Part shown: positions 25,552 to 34,244 of the stretch, piece after piece
Layout of the letters: each line of letters starts with the position of its first letter
Numbering within the stretch: position 1 is the stretch's first letter
From: Chryseobacterium sp. OSA05B
Lineage (GTDB): Bacteria; Bacteroidota; Bacteroidia; Flavobacteriales; Weeksellaceae
Assembly: GCF_019970065.1 (NCBI RefSeq)
Contig: NZ_JAHXYH010000004.1
Span: 310,001-374,000 of the forward strand
Direction: 5' to 3'
DNA: 64,000 nucleotides
Position numbers and translations under genes: made by a program
The notes under the pieces: model-generated
Seen by the model: only the letters and a program-made list of their open reading frames with translations
Databases searched by the model: none
Told to the model about the DNA's origin: nothing

Positions 25552-27619
25552 GTTTCTTTTCTTTTAACCAGAATGAAGTGGATTGATAGGCAGAAACAGC
25601 ATCATTGACCAGTTTCTGATCAGGATCCTTCATCAGTTTTTCATCATAATACAGTTTGAATTCAGGAGCCAGACTGCTGGATTCCAGCTGTAGAGAATAC
25701 TGTTTTACCTTTTTTACAGGTGATATGATGGTCAGATGCCCGTCTTTTACAAAACCAAGGTCCTGATAAGTTGCGATATAAGCTTTTGGCTGAAATTCTT
25801 TTTTGAAGACATCCTGTCCAAGGAATTTAGATTGATAATTGAAATTCAACAGCCCGAACAGGGTAGGCATCACATCGATCTGTGACATCAGCTTGTCAAA
25901 TTTCTGAGGCTCAATAAATCCTTCCGAGAAGATCATCGCTGGAATTCTGTATTTGTCCATTGGAAGTTCTGTTTTCCCAGCGCTGGATGCACAGTGATCG
26001 GCAATGATGACAAAGACTGTGTTTTTGTACCAATCCTGTTTTTTAGCCATCTCAAAGAACAGCTTGAGTGAATAATCTGTGTATTTTACACCGCCATCAC
26101 GGGATTTTGCAGTTCCCGGGATATCAATTCTTCCATCAGGATAGGTAAAAGGTCTGTGGTTGGAAACAGTCATCCAGTGGTTGAAAAACTGCTTCCCGGA
26201 TTTCGCTTCAGCATTCATCGTCTGAATTGCTTTTTTAGCCATATCTTCATCGGCAACGCCCCAAACATTGGCAAATGTGATTTCTTCCGGTTTGAAATTA
26301 TTTCTGTCGACAATACCGTAACCGTTTCCAGCGAAAAAGTCCTGCATATTATCGAAATAGCTGTACCCTCCGTACAGGAATTTTACATCGTATCCTTTTG
26401 ACTTGAATACACCTCCGGTTGTGAATTTATTTTTATTGTCATCTCTTTTAATGATACTTTCTCCGGCAGTAGGGGGAATACAAAGCGTTAATGCTTCAAG
26501 TCCTCTCACAGTTCTGTTTCCGGTTGCATAAAGATTCGTGAACATCATGGAGCGCTCGGCAAGACTGTCCAGGAAAGGAGTAATCTTTAAAGTGCCACCG
26601 TAATGTGCCATGAAATCAGCGGATAAACTTTCTATAGAGATCAGAACTACATTTTTCTTCAGTTCAGGCTGTTCTGAAACAATATTTCTGGATAATGAAG
26701 GTTCAGAGTACTGGCTTAAAAAGTTCTTTTCAGCTTCCTGTTGACCAATCTGTGGATAAAACTGGAAATAATCCAGTTCGTTGTGGGTAAACGCCCAGTA
26801 GAATTTAGGAAGACCGTTGTTTTCAATCTCATCTGCAAAAACATTGTCTGATCTGAGCTGCATTAATAACGATAACCCGAAAAGACTGATGCCGGCAAGA
26901 ACCACGAAAGATCCCAGAAGTATCATTTTCTGTTTGAAATTCGGAAGCTCTAAAAGTTCGTCTTTTGTTTTTTTATAGATAAACCATGTCACCGCTAAAG
27001 TGACAATAAGGATTACTGAAAATAAGGGAATAACTGGATAGCTTTCCATAATGTTTCCGATGACCTCATTGGTATAGATCAGATAATCTACAGCGATGAA
27101 GTTGTACCGTACTCCAAATTCATTATAAAAGAAGTACTCACTTACTGCATTGAAGATGATCAGAAGGACATATAATAATAACGTAATGAAATACAGAACA
27201 TTTCTGATTTTGATCCTTTTTGAAGGTAGGAAAAGCATTAATCCGAAGAAAACCGTCTTGATGCCAACGAGTGCAAGAGCCACTTCAGAAATAGATCCTC
27301 CATACTGATTGAAAATGTTATTGGGAACGAGCAGGATGTACAGGAAAAATAGTATCAGCGCTCCAAAAATAATATATCCGTAGGGCTTTTTGTATTTAGA
27401 GTTCGATAGAAATAAAAAGTAAACGGCCAAAAGGGTACTGGCTAATGTAAAAGCAAAAATATCATTCAATAGACCGACAGACAAGACTTTGATTACTTCA
27501 AAAAATCCAAAGCTGGCCGTCGTGATCGGATGAAAAAAGAATACAATCCGTATAATCAGTGAGATGATAAGATAGAAAATCCCTAAATACAGGAATGGTT
27601 TTATTTTACTTGGAAACAT
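25541..27619 (-). CDS. LTA synthase-family phosphoglycerol/phosphoethanolamine transferase-like protein
   Basis: 692 residues. Five membrane helices lie in the first 250 residues, followed by an extracytoplasmic alkaline-phosphatase-fold sulfatase domain. Catalytic features: Glu330 in SIESLSADFMAHYGG (metal ligand), candidate nucleophile Thr370 in GNRTVRGLEAL, and IIADHCASSAG with the Asp-His metal pair near 545. This matches LtaS-like enzymes that transfer phospho-alcohol groups to glycans or lipids. In a Gram-negative the product is more likely a modified glycolipid or osmoregulated glycan than teichoic acid (inference). Own promoter upstream. Confidence 0.9.
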   Translation of the reverse strand: MFPSKIKPFLYLGIFYLIISLIIRIVFFFHPITTASFGFFEVIKVLSVGLLNDIFAFTLASTLLAVYFLFLSNSKYKKPYGYIIFGALILFFLYILLVPNNIFNQYGGSISEVALALVGIKTVFFGLMLFLPSKRIKIRNVLYFITLLLYVLLIIFNAVSEYFFYNEFGVRYNFIAVDYLIYTNEVIGNIMESYPVIPLFSVILIVTLAVTWFIYKKTKDELLELPNFKQKMILLGSFVVLAGISLFGLSLLMQLRSDNVFADEIENNGLPKFYWAFTHNELDYFQFYPQIGQQEAEKNFLSQYSEPSLSRNIVSEQPELKKNVVLISIESLSADFMAHYGGTLKITPFLDSLAERSMMFTNLYATGNRTVRGLEALTLCIPPTAGESIIKRDDNKNKFTTGGVFKSKGYDVKFLYGGYSYFDNMQDFFAGNGYGIVDRNNFKPEEITFANVWGVADEDMAKKAIQTMNAEAKSGKQFFNHWMTVSNHRPFTYPDGRIDIPGTAKSRDGGVKYTDYSLKLFFEMAKKQDWYKNTVFVIIADHCASSAGKTELPMDKYRIPAMIFSEGFIEPQKFDKLMSQIDVMPTLFGLLNFNYQSKFLGQDVFKKEFQPKAYIATYQDLGFVKDGHLTIISPVKKVKQYSLQLESSSLAPEFKLYYDEKLMKDPDQKLVNDAVSAYQSTSFWLKEKKLNR

Positions 27620-27645
27620 GTACGTTAAGTATGAGTTAATTTTCG

Positions 27646-27653
27646 CAAAGATA
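27646..27653 (-). promoter_or_regulatory. Promoter -7 box of the LTA-synthase-like gene
   Basis: Minus-strand TATCTTTG, exact TAnnTTTG, 26 bases before the ATG. Confidence 0.5.
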
Positions 27654-27790
27654 GTTTTTGTATATAACTTTTAGTAAAAAAAAACAGAAACATGATATTT
27701 CTTATCATTTTTTTGAGTTATTCGTGAGGATTTAACTTTTTAAGTAACTAAATCGATATATGGAAATGACGGCAGTAAACTGAGTTCCAA

Positions 27791-27818
27791 TAAAAAAGGA
27801 CTATTAAAAAATAGTCCT
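27791..27818 (-). terminator. Terminator of ribH
   Basis: Nine-base stem AGGACTATT / AATAGTCCT (plus arms 27797-27805 and 27810-27818), followed on the minus strand by six T. Confidence 0.85.
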
Positions 27819-27842
27819 ATATACTGTTAAAATGTATTAAAA

Positions 27843-28361
27843 TTAAGAGTGTCCGAAACCGATGTTTCCTTTTTTGTCTGAAAGATTCTTTTTAAAATCA
27901 ATCATTCTCAAAGCAGTTACAGCTGCTTCTACACCTTTATTTCCTAAATCTCCGCCGCTTCTTGCAATAGACTGTTCCTTGGTGTCATCAGTCAGAACGC
28001 AGAAAATTGTAGGTGTGTCCGTTAAGATATTACAGTCTTTGATTCCCTGGGCTACTGCTGAGCATACAAAGTCAAAGTGAGGAGTTTCACCACGGATGAC
28101 ACATCCGATAGCAATGACAGCGTCATATTTTCTTTCTTTGCAAAGCTGCATACTGGCGTAGTTTAGCTCAAATGCACCCGGAACCGGGAATAGTCTGATG
28201 TTTTCTGGTTTTACCCCTTCTTTTTCAAGAATTTCCAGGGCTGCATCACGAAGATTGTAAGTTACAAAATCATTCCACTCAGAAAAAACAATGCCGATAG
28301 AAAAATCTTCGGCATTTGTTATATGAAGTGGCTTGTAATCGGATAGATTAACTGTGGCCAT
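27843..28361 (-). CDS. ribH: 6,7-dimethyl-8-ribityllumazine synthase
   Basis: 172 residues. Lumazine synthase motifs: FSEWNDFV (aromatic substrate contact), PGAFELNYASMQL, IAIGCVIRGETPHFDFVCSA with the catalytic-region His in the ETPHFD motif, and the phosphate-binding DTPTIFCVLTDDT. It condenses 5-amino-6-ribitylamino-uracil with dihydroxybutanone phosphate in riboflavin synthesis, and forms icosahedral or pentameric shells. The start lies three bases after the preceding TPR gene's stop, so it is the distal gene of a two-gene operon. No other rib genes are in the window. Confidence 0.96.
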   Translation of the reverse strand: MATVNLSDYKPLHITNAEDFSIGIVFSEWNDFVTYNLRDAALEILEKEGVKPENIRLFPVPGAFELNYASMQLCKERKYDAVIAIGCVIRGETPHFDFVCSAVAQGIKDCNILTDTPTIFCVLTDDTKEQSIARSGGDLGNKGVEAAVTALRMIDFKKNLSDKKGNIGFGHS

Positions 28362-28364
28362 TTT

Positions 28365-29072
28365 TTAAAAATATTTAGTCATTTCAATATAAGAATCAGA
28401 CATTCCGTTATCGTAGTCCTGATATTTCTCGTCAATTGCAGAGAAGTATTTCTTAGCTTCTGCATTTTTCTTTAATCCTAATGCCACAATACCTGCTTTT
28501 CTTGTGAAATAGTAAGTGGTATAAGGATCGCTGGAAGCCGTTGACGCTTTGTCTAATAAAGATAGTGCTTCGTCGTTTTTGTTAAGACCTGATTTTGCAT
28601 CTGCCATAGCACCGAATTTCAATGCCATTAATGTTTTGTTGTCAGATGAAAATTTGTCTAAAAGATCGTAAGCTTCCTGGAATTTTCCTGCTTTGAATTT
28701 CAGTAAACCTGCATTGTAAGCAGCAAGCTCTCCAATTTTCGTACTTGAATATTCGTTATATGTTCCTACAAAACCCGGATTAGCTGCAGAATTTCCGCCT
28801 AAGGCTTCTTTATCTTTACCAGATGTTTGGTTTTTCTGAGCAGCAAGGAAACCTTTTACAGCTTCCACGTTCTTAGGAGCCACTACAAACTGTTTGTAAG
28901 CAAAGAATCCTAAAACACCCAAAACCAATACCCCGAATACAATACCCAATTGTTTTGAATATTTCTCAAGGAATCTCTCAGTGTTTAAAGCCTCTCTGTC
29001 AAGGTCTTTAAAGAACTCAACCGTTTCTTTACCTTCTTGCTCGTTTTGAGCATTGTTTCCCAATTTTGCCAT
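28365..29072 (-). CDS. Membrane-anchored tetratricopeptide-type protein (YfgM-like)
   Basis: 235 residues. A charged cytoplasmic N-terminus carries NTERFLEKYSKQLGIVFG, one membrane helix runs at about 46-67, and a helical domain has TPR-like repeats: AAYNAGLLKFKAGKFQEAYDLL, ALKFGAMADAKSGLNKNDEALSLL and TRKAGIVALGLKKNAEAKKYF. This layout matches YfgM/ancillary SecYEG subunits and Bacteroidota tetratricopeptide proteins next to ribH. A role as a periplasmic chaperone at the translocon is known for E. coli YfgM only. A near-perfect promoter lies just upstream. Confidence 0.85.
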   Translation of the reverse strand: MAKLGNNAQNEQEGKETVEFFKDLDREALNTERFLEKYSKQLGIVFGVLVLGVLGFFAYKQFVVAPKNVEAVKGFLAAQKNQTSGKDKEALGGNSAANPGFVGTYNEYSSTKIGELAAYNAGLLKFKAGKFQEAYDLLDKFSSDNKTLMALKFGAMADAKSGLNKNDEALSLLDKASTASSDPYTTYYFTRKAGIVALGLKKNAEAKKYFSAIDEKYQDYDNGMSDSYIEMTKYF

Positions 29073-29093
29073 AAATTCTTAAAAATTGAACTG

Positions 29094-29124
29094 CAAATTT
29101 AATTGTTTCTGAATGATTTACAAA
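29094..29124 (-). promoter_or_regulatory. Promoter of the TPR-ribH operon
   Basis: Minus strand: TTTG (plus 29121-29124), 19-base spacer, TAAATTTG (plus 29094-29101), 21 bases before the ATG. One of the clearest Bacteroidota promoters in the window. Confidence 0.78.
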
Positions 29125-29178
29125 ATACTTTGAAGTATTATTGTGAAAATGTTGTGAATTGTCGGATGTTAATGGTAA

Positions 29179-29207
29179 AAACGCTTCGACTCCGCTCAGC
29201 GTGACAT
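29179..29207. repeat. Copy of a CTTCGACTCCGCTCAGCGTGACA-type dispersed element
   Basis: AAACGCTTCGACTCCGCTCA and following GCGTGACAT lie between apt and the TPR gene. The string is GC-rich against AT-rich surroundings and is a familiar short repeat between genes in many Bacteroidota genomes. I see only one copy here, so its repeat nature rests on prior knowledge. It is non-coding. Confidence 0.5.
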
Positions 29208-29242
29208 CTTTTCTACCAAGACTTTTGTTTTATATGAAAAAC

Positions 29243-29779
29243 TTAATATTCCAGGATGCTGTATACGTCAGCTCCGAATTTACTAAGTTTTTCCGTTCCG
29301 TTAAGATCTTTTAATCCGATAAGGAAACTGAACTGGGAAACTGTTGCGCCTTGTTTTTCTACCAATTTGGCGGCTGCCTCTGTAGTTCCTCCGGTTGCGA
29401 GAAGATCATCATGGATGAGTATTCTCTGTCCTTTTTTGATCTGTCCGTCACGGGTTTCTATGATAGCGCTTCCGTATTCTAGGTCATATTTTTCTGAAAT
29501 GACCGGTGGAGGAAGTTTGCCTGCTTTCCTGATTAAAATGAAGGGAACTTCCAAAGCAACAGCTATGGCAATGCCGAAGAGATAACCACGGCTTTCTATT
29601 CCGCATACAGCATCTACTTTTCCTTTGCTGAAAGCGGCCAGTTCTGTGATGACATCCTCATAAAGCTTCGGGTCCAGAAAAATAGGTGAAATATCCTTGA
29701 ACTGAATTCCCGGGATGGGAAAATCAGGAATATTTTCAATCGTTTGTTCGAGTCTTTTGATCAGTTCTTGTGAAGCCAT
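29243..29779 (-). CDS. apt: Adenine phosphoribosyltransferase
   Basis: 178 residues, standard length. The N-terminal IPDFPIPGIQFKDISPIF block is diagnostic. The PRPP loop ILIHDDLLATGGTTEAAAKLV sits near 121-141, with PFILIRKAGKLPPPV as the flexible loop. It salvages adenine to AMP using PRPP in the cytoplasm. The ATG overlaps the stop of the upstream lipoprotein gene by one base (TAATG), so the two are translationally coupled, an odd partnership of an envelope lipoprotein with a salvage enzyme. Confidence 0.96.
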   Translation of the reverse strand: MASQELIKRLEQTIENIPDFPIPGIQFKDISPIFLDPKLYEDVITELAAFSKGKVDAVCGIESRGYLFGIAIAVALEVPFILIRKAGKLPPPVISEKYDLEYGSAIIETRDGQIKKGQRILIHDDLLATGGTTEAAAKLVEKQGATVSQFSFLIGLKDLNGTEKLSKFGADVYSILEY

Positions 29780-30978
29780 TAAGGGTTTATTTTATAGCTG
29801 GATATTTTCCAGTCTCCATTTACATTTTTAAGTCCGAAAGTTACCTTTAAAGAAGTTGTTTTTCCGTTCTTATCCGTTACATCATAGGTTGCATTTACGC
29901 TGGCACCGCTGGCGTTGGTCGCATTGGTGGTAATATTTTTTACACTTACATTCTTCACTGAGCCAAAACCTGAAGTAGGGTTGGAGAATGATTCATAGCT
30001 TCCCCAGCTTGGGTTGTTTGAATTATCATAGGCTGCTTTAAGGTTTTGAGAGCTCACACTGCTTAAAAACTTACTTACTGTAGTTTTTGGATCTGAAGTC
30101 GGTTGTTTAGGTGCAGCTGGAGTAGGTGTAGTTGCGTTTGGATCTGTAGGTGTAGTAGGCGTTGCTGTAGGATTGTTTGGATCGATGACAGCATTTGGAT
30201 CCTGTGTTACTGCCGTTGAATCCGTTTTTGGCGGAGCAGGAACTTTAAGAGCCGATGGGTTTACATCAAGTCCTATCTTAGACATTTTAAACGTCTTTGC
30301 CGTAGTTTTTACTGAAACTGTAATATCGATTTTGTTGTCAACTACTTTTGCTGCAGGAATGGAAGAGAATTTTAAATTAAATCCTTTGAAATTATTATCC
30401 TGCATCAGGTTTTTTGCAGTAGAAAGCTTTACTCCGTTGCTGAAAACTTCCAACGTGGCTTCTAAACCTGCACCGGTAAATGAAACAGGATTTCCTGCAG
30501 CGTCTACAAGTCTTGGAACAATCTGAATAGCAGTAGCAGCTCCGTTTCCGTCATCGCCAGTAGGTCTTGTGACAATGCTTAATGAATTTGCTTTTACATC
30601 ATTGTTATCGGTTTCCTTGGCTTTGTCATCTCCGAAGATATTCATTTCTCCAAGAGAAGGAGGAGATGTGCTGGCCCATTCGATTCCGTTTTTCTGCGCC
30701 ACTTCGTCAGCCATTGTAAGAATCTCCGGAACTTTTTTTCCGTTGATAAGTTTTCCAAGAGCTTTCAATTCTTCTACATCACCTTCTGCTTCCACACCGA
30801 AAGTCTTCAGGATATAAAGAGCTTCACTGAATTTAATCTGTTTAATTGTTGAAAGGCTGGAAGTCATATCGTTGATACTGGACTGCAGCGTTTTAGTATT
30901 CGTAGCATCTACATGATCCTTCCTGCATGCCGTAAAAAGCAACAGACTGAGAACAAGTAGAAAAGAAAACTTTTTCAT
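29779..30978 (-). CDS. Lipoprotein with DUF6694-like N-terminus and NTF2-like C-terminus
   Basis: 399 residues. Lipobox FTAC puts the acylated Cys at 18. The segment DATNTKTLQSSINDMTSSL followed by KFSEALYIL resembles DUF6694-type lipoproteins. A beta-rich middle domain reaches about 245, then a Pro/Thr/Asn/Asp low-complexity linker at about 250-295 with repeats of PTATPTTPTDPNATT. The last 100 residues, KTTVSKFLSSVSSQNLKAAYD onward, look like a DUF4878/NTF2-like domain ending GDWKISSYKI. Function unknown. Upstream of and coupled to apt. Confidence 0.75.
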   Translation of the reverse strand: MKKFSFLLVLSLLLFTACRKDHVDATNTKTLQSSINDMTSSLSTIKQIKFSEALYILKTFGVEAEGDVEELKALGKLINGKKVPEILTMADEVAQKNGIEWASTSPPSLGEMNIFGDDKAKETDNNDVKANSLSIVTRPTGDDGNGAATAIQIVPRLVDAAGNPVSFTGAGLEATLEVFSNGVKLSTAKNLMQDNNFKGFNLKFSSIPAAKVVDNKIDITVSVKTTAKTFKMSKIGLDVNPSALKVPAPPKTDSTAVTQDPNAVIDPNNPTATPTTPTDPNATTPTPAAPKQPTSDPKTTVSKFLSSVSSQNLKAAYDNSNNPSWGSYESFSNPTSGFGSVKNVSVKNITTNATNASGASVNATYDVTDKNGKTTSLKVTFGLKNVNGDWKISSYKINP

Positions 30979-30994
30979 TTTATTTTGTTTACTG

Positions 30995-31002
30995 CAAATT
31001 TA
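30995..31002 (-). promoter_or_regulatory. Promoter -7 box of the lipoprotein-apt operon
   Basis: Minus-strand TAAATTTG, exact TAnnTTTG, 16 bases before the ATG. Confidence 0.5.
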
Positions 31003-31028
31003 GTAAAACCTTTAATAATAGCCGGTTT

Positions 31029-32045
31029 TTATTTTTTATTTTCCTGCTCCTTCAGGTCATCTTTGAAAAATGAACTGAAAATGGTCTGCATATTGGGAAA
31101 TGAAGACTCCTGCCAATATTTTACTGTATAGCTGCTGTTATCCTTATCAAATTTTACCTTTTCAATATCGTTGTCATTGCTGAAATTGAATTCTGTTGGA
31201 TAAAAATTATTGTAAAGGATGATCTGGTTGTAGTCCGGTTCGCTTTTGTGTTTCAGTTTTACAAAGGCTACTTCATTGTATTCCAGGAAATCCTTCAGTG
31301 TTTTTTCCGATCCTTTTTCGAAAGACATATTCAGAATAGTTCTGATATCAAAGAATCTGAATCCGAATAACGAAAACTCTTTTTCCTGGAGCGCCGCACC
31401 GGTCACTTCGATCTGGTCTTTACGATCTCCTTTTAGTTCTTTGATGGTATTTCTTTTTGTTTTGTATTCTTCCGGATTCCCGACATTTTTAAGCTTTGGA
31501 AGCTGTAATGAGTTGCCATAATCCCAGGATGATGTTTCCTTTTTTTCGGTTTTTGGACCTGTTAATCTGAAAACCCTGTATTGCTCAACATTGGTACTTT
31601 TCAGTTTTTTGGTTTTATTATCGAAAATATAAGTAACGATTCCGTCGGCATAACTATTCAGTTTACTATTCACGGTTACGTAAGCATTGAAATTTCCTTT
31701 AATGAAAATATATTTCGCAGGCTTTGAATTTTTAATGACTACCGTTTCAATTTCTTTTACCTGATCATTTATTTTAATCACGTCCTGGTTGAAATCGGAG
31801 TAGGAGAGTGTGGCTACAGAAAAGTTATTGTAAATCAATTGAAATTTTTCCTGAGAAGGGATGATGGCCTGTTTATCTATTTTACCGTCAATATCAGAAA
31901 AGGCAAGAATGCTCCCGTCTTTCCCGAAAACGGAAACTTTGGGAAGAGGTTTGTTGGTTCGTTCAGAAATAAAAGTTACAGTTTGAGCCTGAATACAACT
32001 GAACAGAAAAACGAACAGTGTGAAGAGCAGATAATTTCGTTTCAT
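31029..32045 (-). CDS. Secreted protein with carboxypeptidase-regulatory-like N-terminal domain
   Basis: 338 residues. The signal sequence ends about 20 (IQA/QTV); an internal FSC could make it a lipoprotein, but Ala-Gln cleavage is more likely. Residues 22-90 (RTNKPLPKVSVFGKDGSILAFSDIDGKID) have the beta-sandwich pattern of CarboxypepD_reg-like domains found at the start of Bacteroidota envelope proteins. The remaining 230 residues are charged beta/alpha with no recognised motif. It stands between the lipoprotein-apt unit and the act operon, on the same strand, with no clear shared transcript. Confidence 0.75.
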   Translation of the reverse strand: MKRNYLLFTLFVFLFSCIQAQTVTFISERTNKPLPKVSVFGKDGSILAFSDIDGKIDKQAIIPSQEKFQLIYNNFSVATLSYSDFNQDVIKINDQVKEIETVVIKNSKPAKYIFIKGNFNAYVTVNSKLNSYADGIVTYIFDNKTKKLKSTNVEQYRVFRLTGPKTEKKETSSWDYGNSLQLPKLKNVGNPEEYKTKRNTIKELKGDRKDQIEVTGAALQEKEFSLFGFRFFDIRTILNMSFEKGSEKTLKDFLEYNEVAFVKLKHKSEPDYNQIILYNNFYPTEFNFSNDNDIEKVKFDKDNSSYTVKYWQESSFPNMQTIFSSFFKDDLKEQENKK

Positions 32046-32145
32046 AATGATATTTTGTTTGGGTTAATAGACCAATCTCATTATAAAGACACACAAAATT
32101 CAAAATGGTTGCCTGAGCAGTTTGAAAAGGTTCACCTGTCTGCAT

Positions 32146-32180
32146 AAAAAAAGACTGATCATTACAATCAGTCTTTTTTA
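32146..32180. terminator. Terminator of the act operon
   Basis: Stem AAAAAGACTGAT / ATCAGTCTTTTT around 32148-32178 with a seven-base loop and A/T ends. On the minus strand it lies 22 bases after the actF stop. No cytochrome oxidase genes follow. Confidence 0.88.
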
Positions 32181-32201
32181 TTTTATTTCTGTTACAAGTC
32201 C

Positions 32202-33533
32202 TTAGAAAGGATACTCATAAATTTCAGATTCGTGAAGGTAAGGGTTACCTGTAGGGATCAGTTTCAGTTTAGACAATGCTGTCAATACTGTGAACATGAA
32301 CAATCCAACTACAAAAAGGAGTGCACCTAATATTAAGATGAATACTTCAGGAGTTTTCCAGTATGGACCTACTGTTCCCGGCATTACCATATTGAAGTAG
32401 TCTAAGATGTGTCCTAAAATAACCACAACAGCCATAACGGTTACTACTTTGTAATTTCTCTTGATGCTGCTGCTCACTAATACCAATAGTGGTAATAAGA
32501 AGTTCACGATCAACATTGGTAAGAAAGTAATACCGTAGTGCTGGAATCTTCCGAAGAAGTAGTTCACCTCTTCCGGAACGTTCGCATACCAGTAAAGCAT
32601 GAATTGAGCAAACCATGTATAAGTCCAAAGCATACTTGTAGCGAAAAGGAATACTCCTAAATCGTGTAAGTGGTTGTCATTGAACTGAGGTAAGAATCCG
32701 TTTTTCTTAAGATAAACACTTAGAAGGATTATCACAGCGATTCCACTTGAAAGACAGCTTACCATTGAATACCAGATATACATTGTAGAATACCAGTGAG
32801 GGTCAATAGACATCAACCAGTCCCAAGCCCAAGCTGCAGAAGCAAATCCGAAGAATGCGATATATCCTACTGCCCATCTGTAAAGGAACTGATACTCAAC
32901 CAAAGATTTTGTATCGTCCACTTTTTTAGACTGTGCTTTAAGTTTCCATGCGAAGAATGATGCTCCGATTACGTAGATCAATGTTCTGATCGCATAGAAA
33001 GGGATGTTTAAGAATCTTTTCTTTTCGAATAGGATCACGTCGAAATGAGCAGAATTAGGATCTGTCAAATCCGGATCCATCCAGTGGAAAATATGACCCT
33101 GGTGGAAGATATTCAGTAACATTAATATTACTAAAATAGCACCTCCATAAGGGATATAAGAAGCAATAGCTTCCATTACTCTTGTAATAATGATTGGCCA
33201 TCCTGCATGAGCTGCATGCTGAATACAGTAGAAAAATAATACTGCACAACTTACTCCGAAGAAAAATACAGCTACGAAATGTATGGATGCTAAAGGCGAA
33301 TTATGAATCTGCATTGTCGCATGCTCTAAATGAGAAGCTTCATCCTGAGGTCCTACCATTTCACTGGAGTGAGTAGGTGCTGTGTGACCTGCAGAGTGAA
33401 CTGCCTCCATCATTTCTTTAATTCTCTCCGTACTGATTCCATGATTCATGAAATAACCAATACCAAACAGAACTAAACCTACAACAAGAAGTATTAGAGA
33501 AGTTGATTTTAATTTTGGTGAAAAACTATACAT
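32202..33533 (-). CDS. actF: Alternative complex III subunit ActF (quinol-binding, NrfD-like)
   Basis: 443 residues with about ten membrane helices. Distinctive segments: an N-terminal helix then a His-rich loop (HSAGHTAPTHSSEM, ASHLEHATMQIH), GWPIIITRVMEAIASYIPYG, SAAWAWDWLMSIDPHWYSTM and FAQFMLYWYANVPEEVNYFF. This matches ActF, which together with ActC forms the membrane core of alternative complex III. Quinol oxidation is carried out in this core; electrons leave via haems of ActA and ActE. Final gene of the operon. Confidence 0.92.
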   Translation of the reverse strand: MYSFSPKLKSTSLILLVVGLVLFGIGYFMNHGISTERIKEMMEAVHSAGHTAPTHSSEMVGPQDEASHLEHATMQIHNSPLASIHFVAVFFFGVSCAVLFFYCIQHAAHAGWPIIITRVMEAIASYIPYGGAILVILMLLNIFHQGHIFHWMDPDLTDPNSAHFDVILFEKKRFLNIPFYAIRTLIYVIGASFFAWKLKAQSKKVDDTKSLVEYQFLYRWAVGYIAFFGFASAAWAWDWLMSIDPHWYSTMYIWYSMVSCLSSGIAVIILLSVYLKKNGFLPQFNDNHLHDLGVFLFATSMLWTYTWFAQFMLYWYANVPEEVNYFFGRFQHYGITFLPMLIVNFLLPLLVLVSSSIKRNYKVVTVMAVVVILGHILDYFNMVMPGTVGPYWKTPEVFILILGALLFVVGLFMFTVLTALSKLKLIPTGNPYLHESEIYEYPF

Positions 33534-33541
33534 TTCTTTTC

Positions 33542-34243
33542 TTATTTTTTAGTTTCGGTAGTAGTCTCTGTTGCAGCTGCAGCTGGTGTAGCTGTAGCCG
33601 TTGTAGCTGCTGCGGGTGCTGCCGCTCCTTTTTTGAAGGCGCTCATCACATACATGGCCACTCTCCATCTGTCTCCAGCATTAAGCTGACCAGCATAAGA
33701 TCCCATTGCATTTCTACCGTTAGTTAATACATAATGAACAGATCCTACAGTAAGCTCTCTGTCGGCATAGTTTGGTACACCAGAGAAAGCACCGCTTTGT
33801 ACAATTGGACCTTGTCCATCACCACCAGTTCCGTGACATGCAGCACAAGTATGATCGAACAGCATTTTTCCTCTTTCAATATCCTTAGCTGCATTAGCCG
33901 GATTAAGAGGAGATCCTGTCATCTTTTTGGATGCATCGTAACCTGCGTTATATTCGTCTACGTTTTTAGGAAGAAGACTTTCTTCGAAAACGCCGTCTTT
34001 ATTCTGAGCAACTGAACCTTCTACAGGAGCAAGACCTGTTGCAAAGCTATTTTTAACGAAAGCAGGGATTTCATTTTCATGATCTGAATAAGCATCCTGA
34101 GCTTTCATCAATGGATCGTAAGCTACCGGAAAATACATATCCGGGAAATATACCAATGGTGTATTTTCTTTGGGTCCGCAAGAATTAAGTAAAACCGTTG
34201 CTAAACCTAAAATAGCTGTAATTTTTAATACATTCTTTTTCAT
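33542..34243 (-). CDS. actE: Alternative complex III subunit ActE (mono-haem cytochrome c lipoprotein)
   Basis: 233 residues. Lipobox LNSC (Cys22) tethers it to a membrane. A class I cytochrome c domain has one haem site CAACH at 133-137, within GKMLFDHTCAACHGTGGDGQG, and a distal Met ligand candidate in GRNAMGSYAGQL. The N-terminal MYFPVAYDP and the SLLPKNVDEYNAGY region are typical of ActE. The last 25 residues are Ala/Thr low complexity. It passes electrons from the complex to its acceptor. Two bases separate its start region from actD's stop. Confidence 0.93.
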   Translation of the reverse strand: MKKNVLKITAILGLATVLLNSCGPKENTPLVYFPDMYFPVAYDPLMKAQDAYSDHENEIPAFVKNSFATGLAPVEGSVAQNKDGVFEESLLPKNVDEYNAGYDASKKMTGSPLNPANAAKDIERGKMLFDHTCAACHGTGGDGQGPIVQSGAFSGVPNYADRELTVGSVHYVLTNGRNAMGSYAGQLNAGDRWRVAMYVMSAFKKGAAAPAAATTATATPAAAATETTTETKK

Positions 34244-34244
34244 T

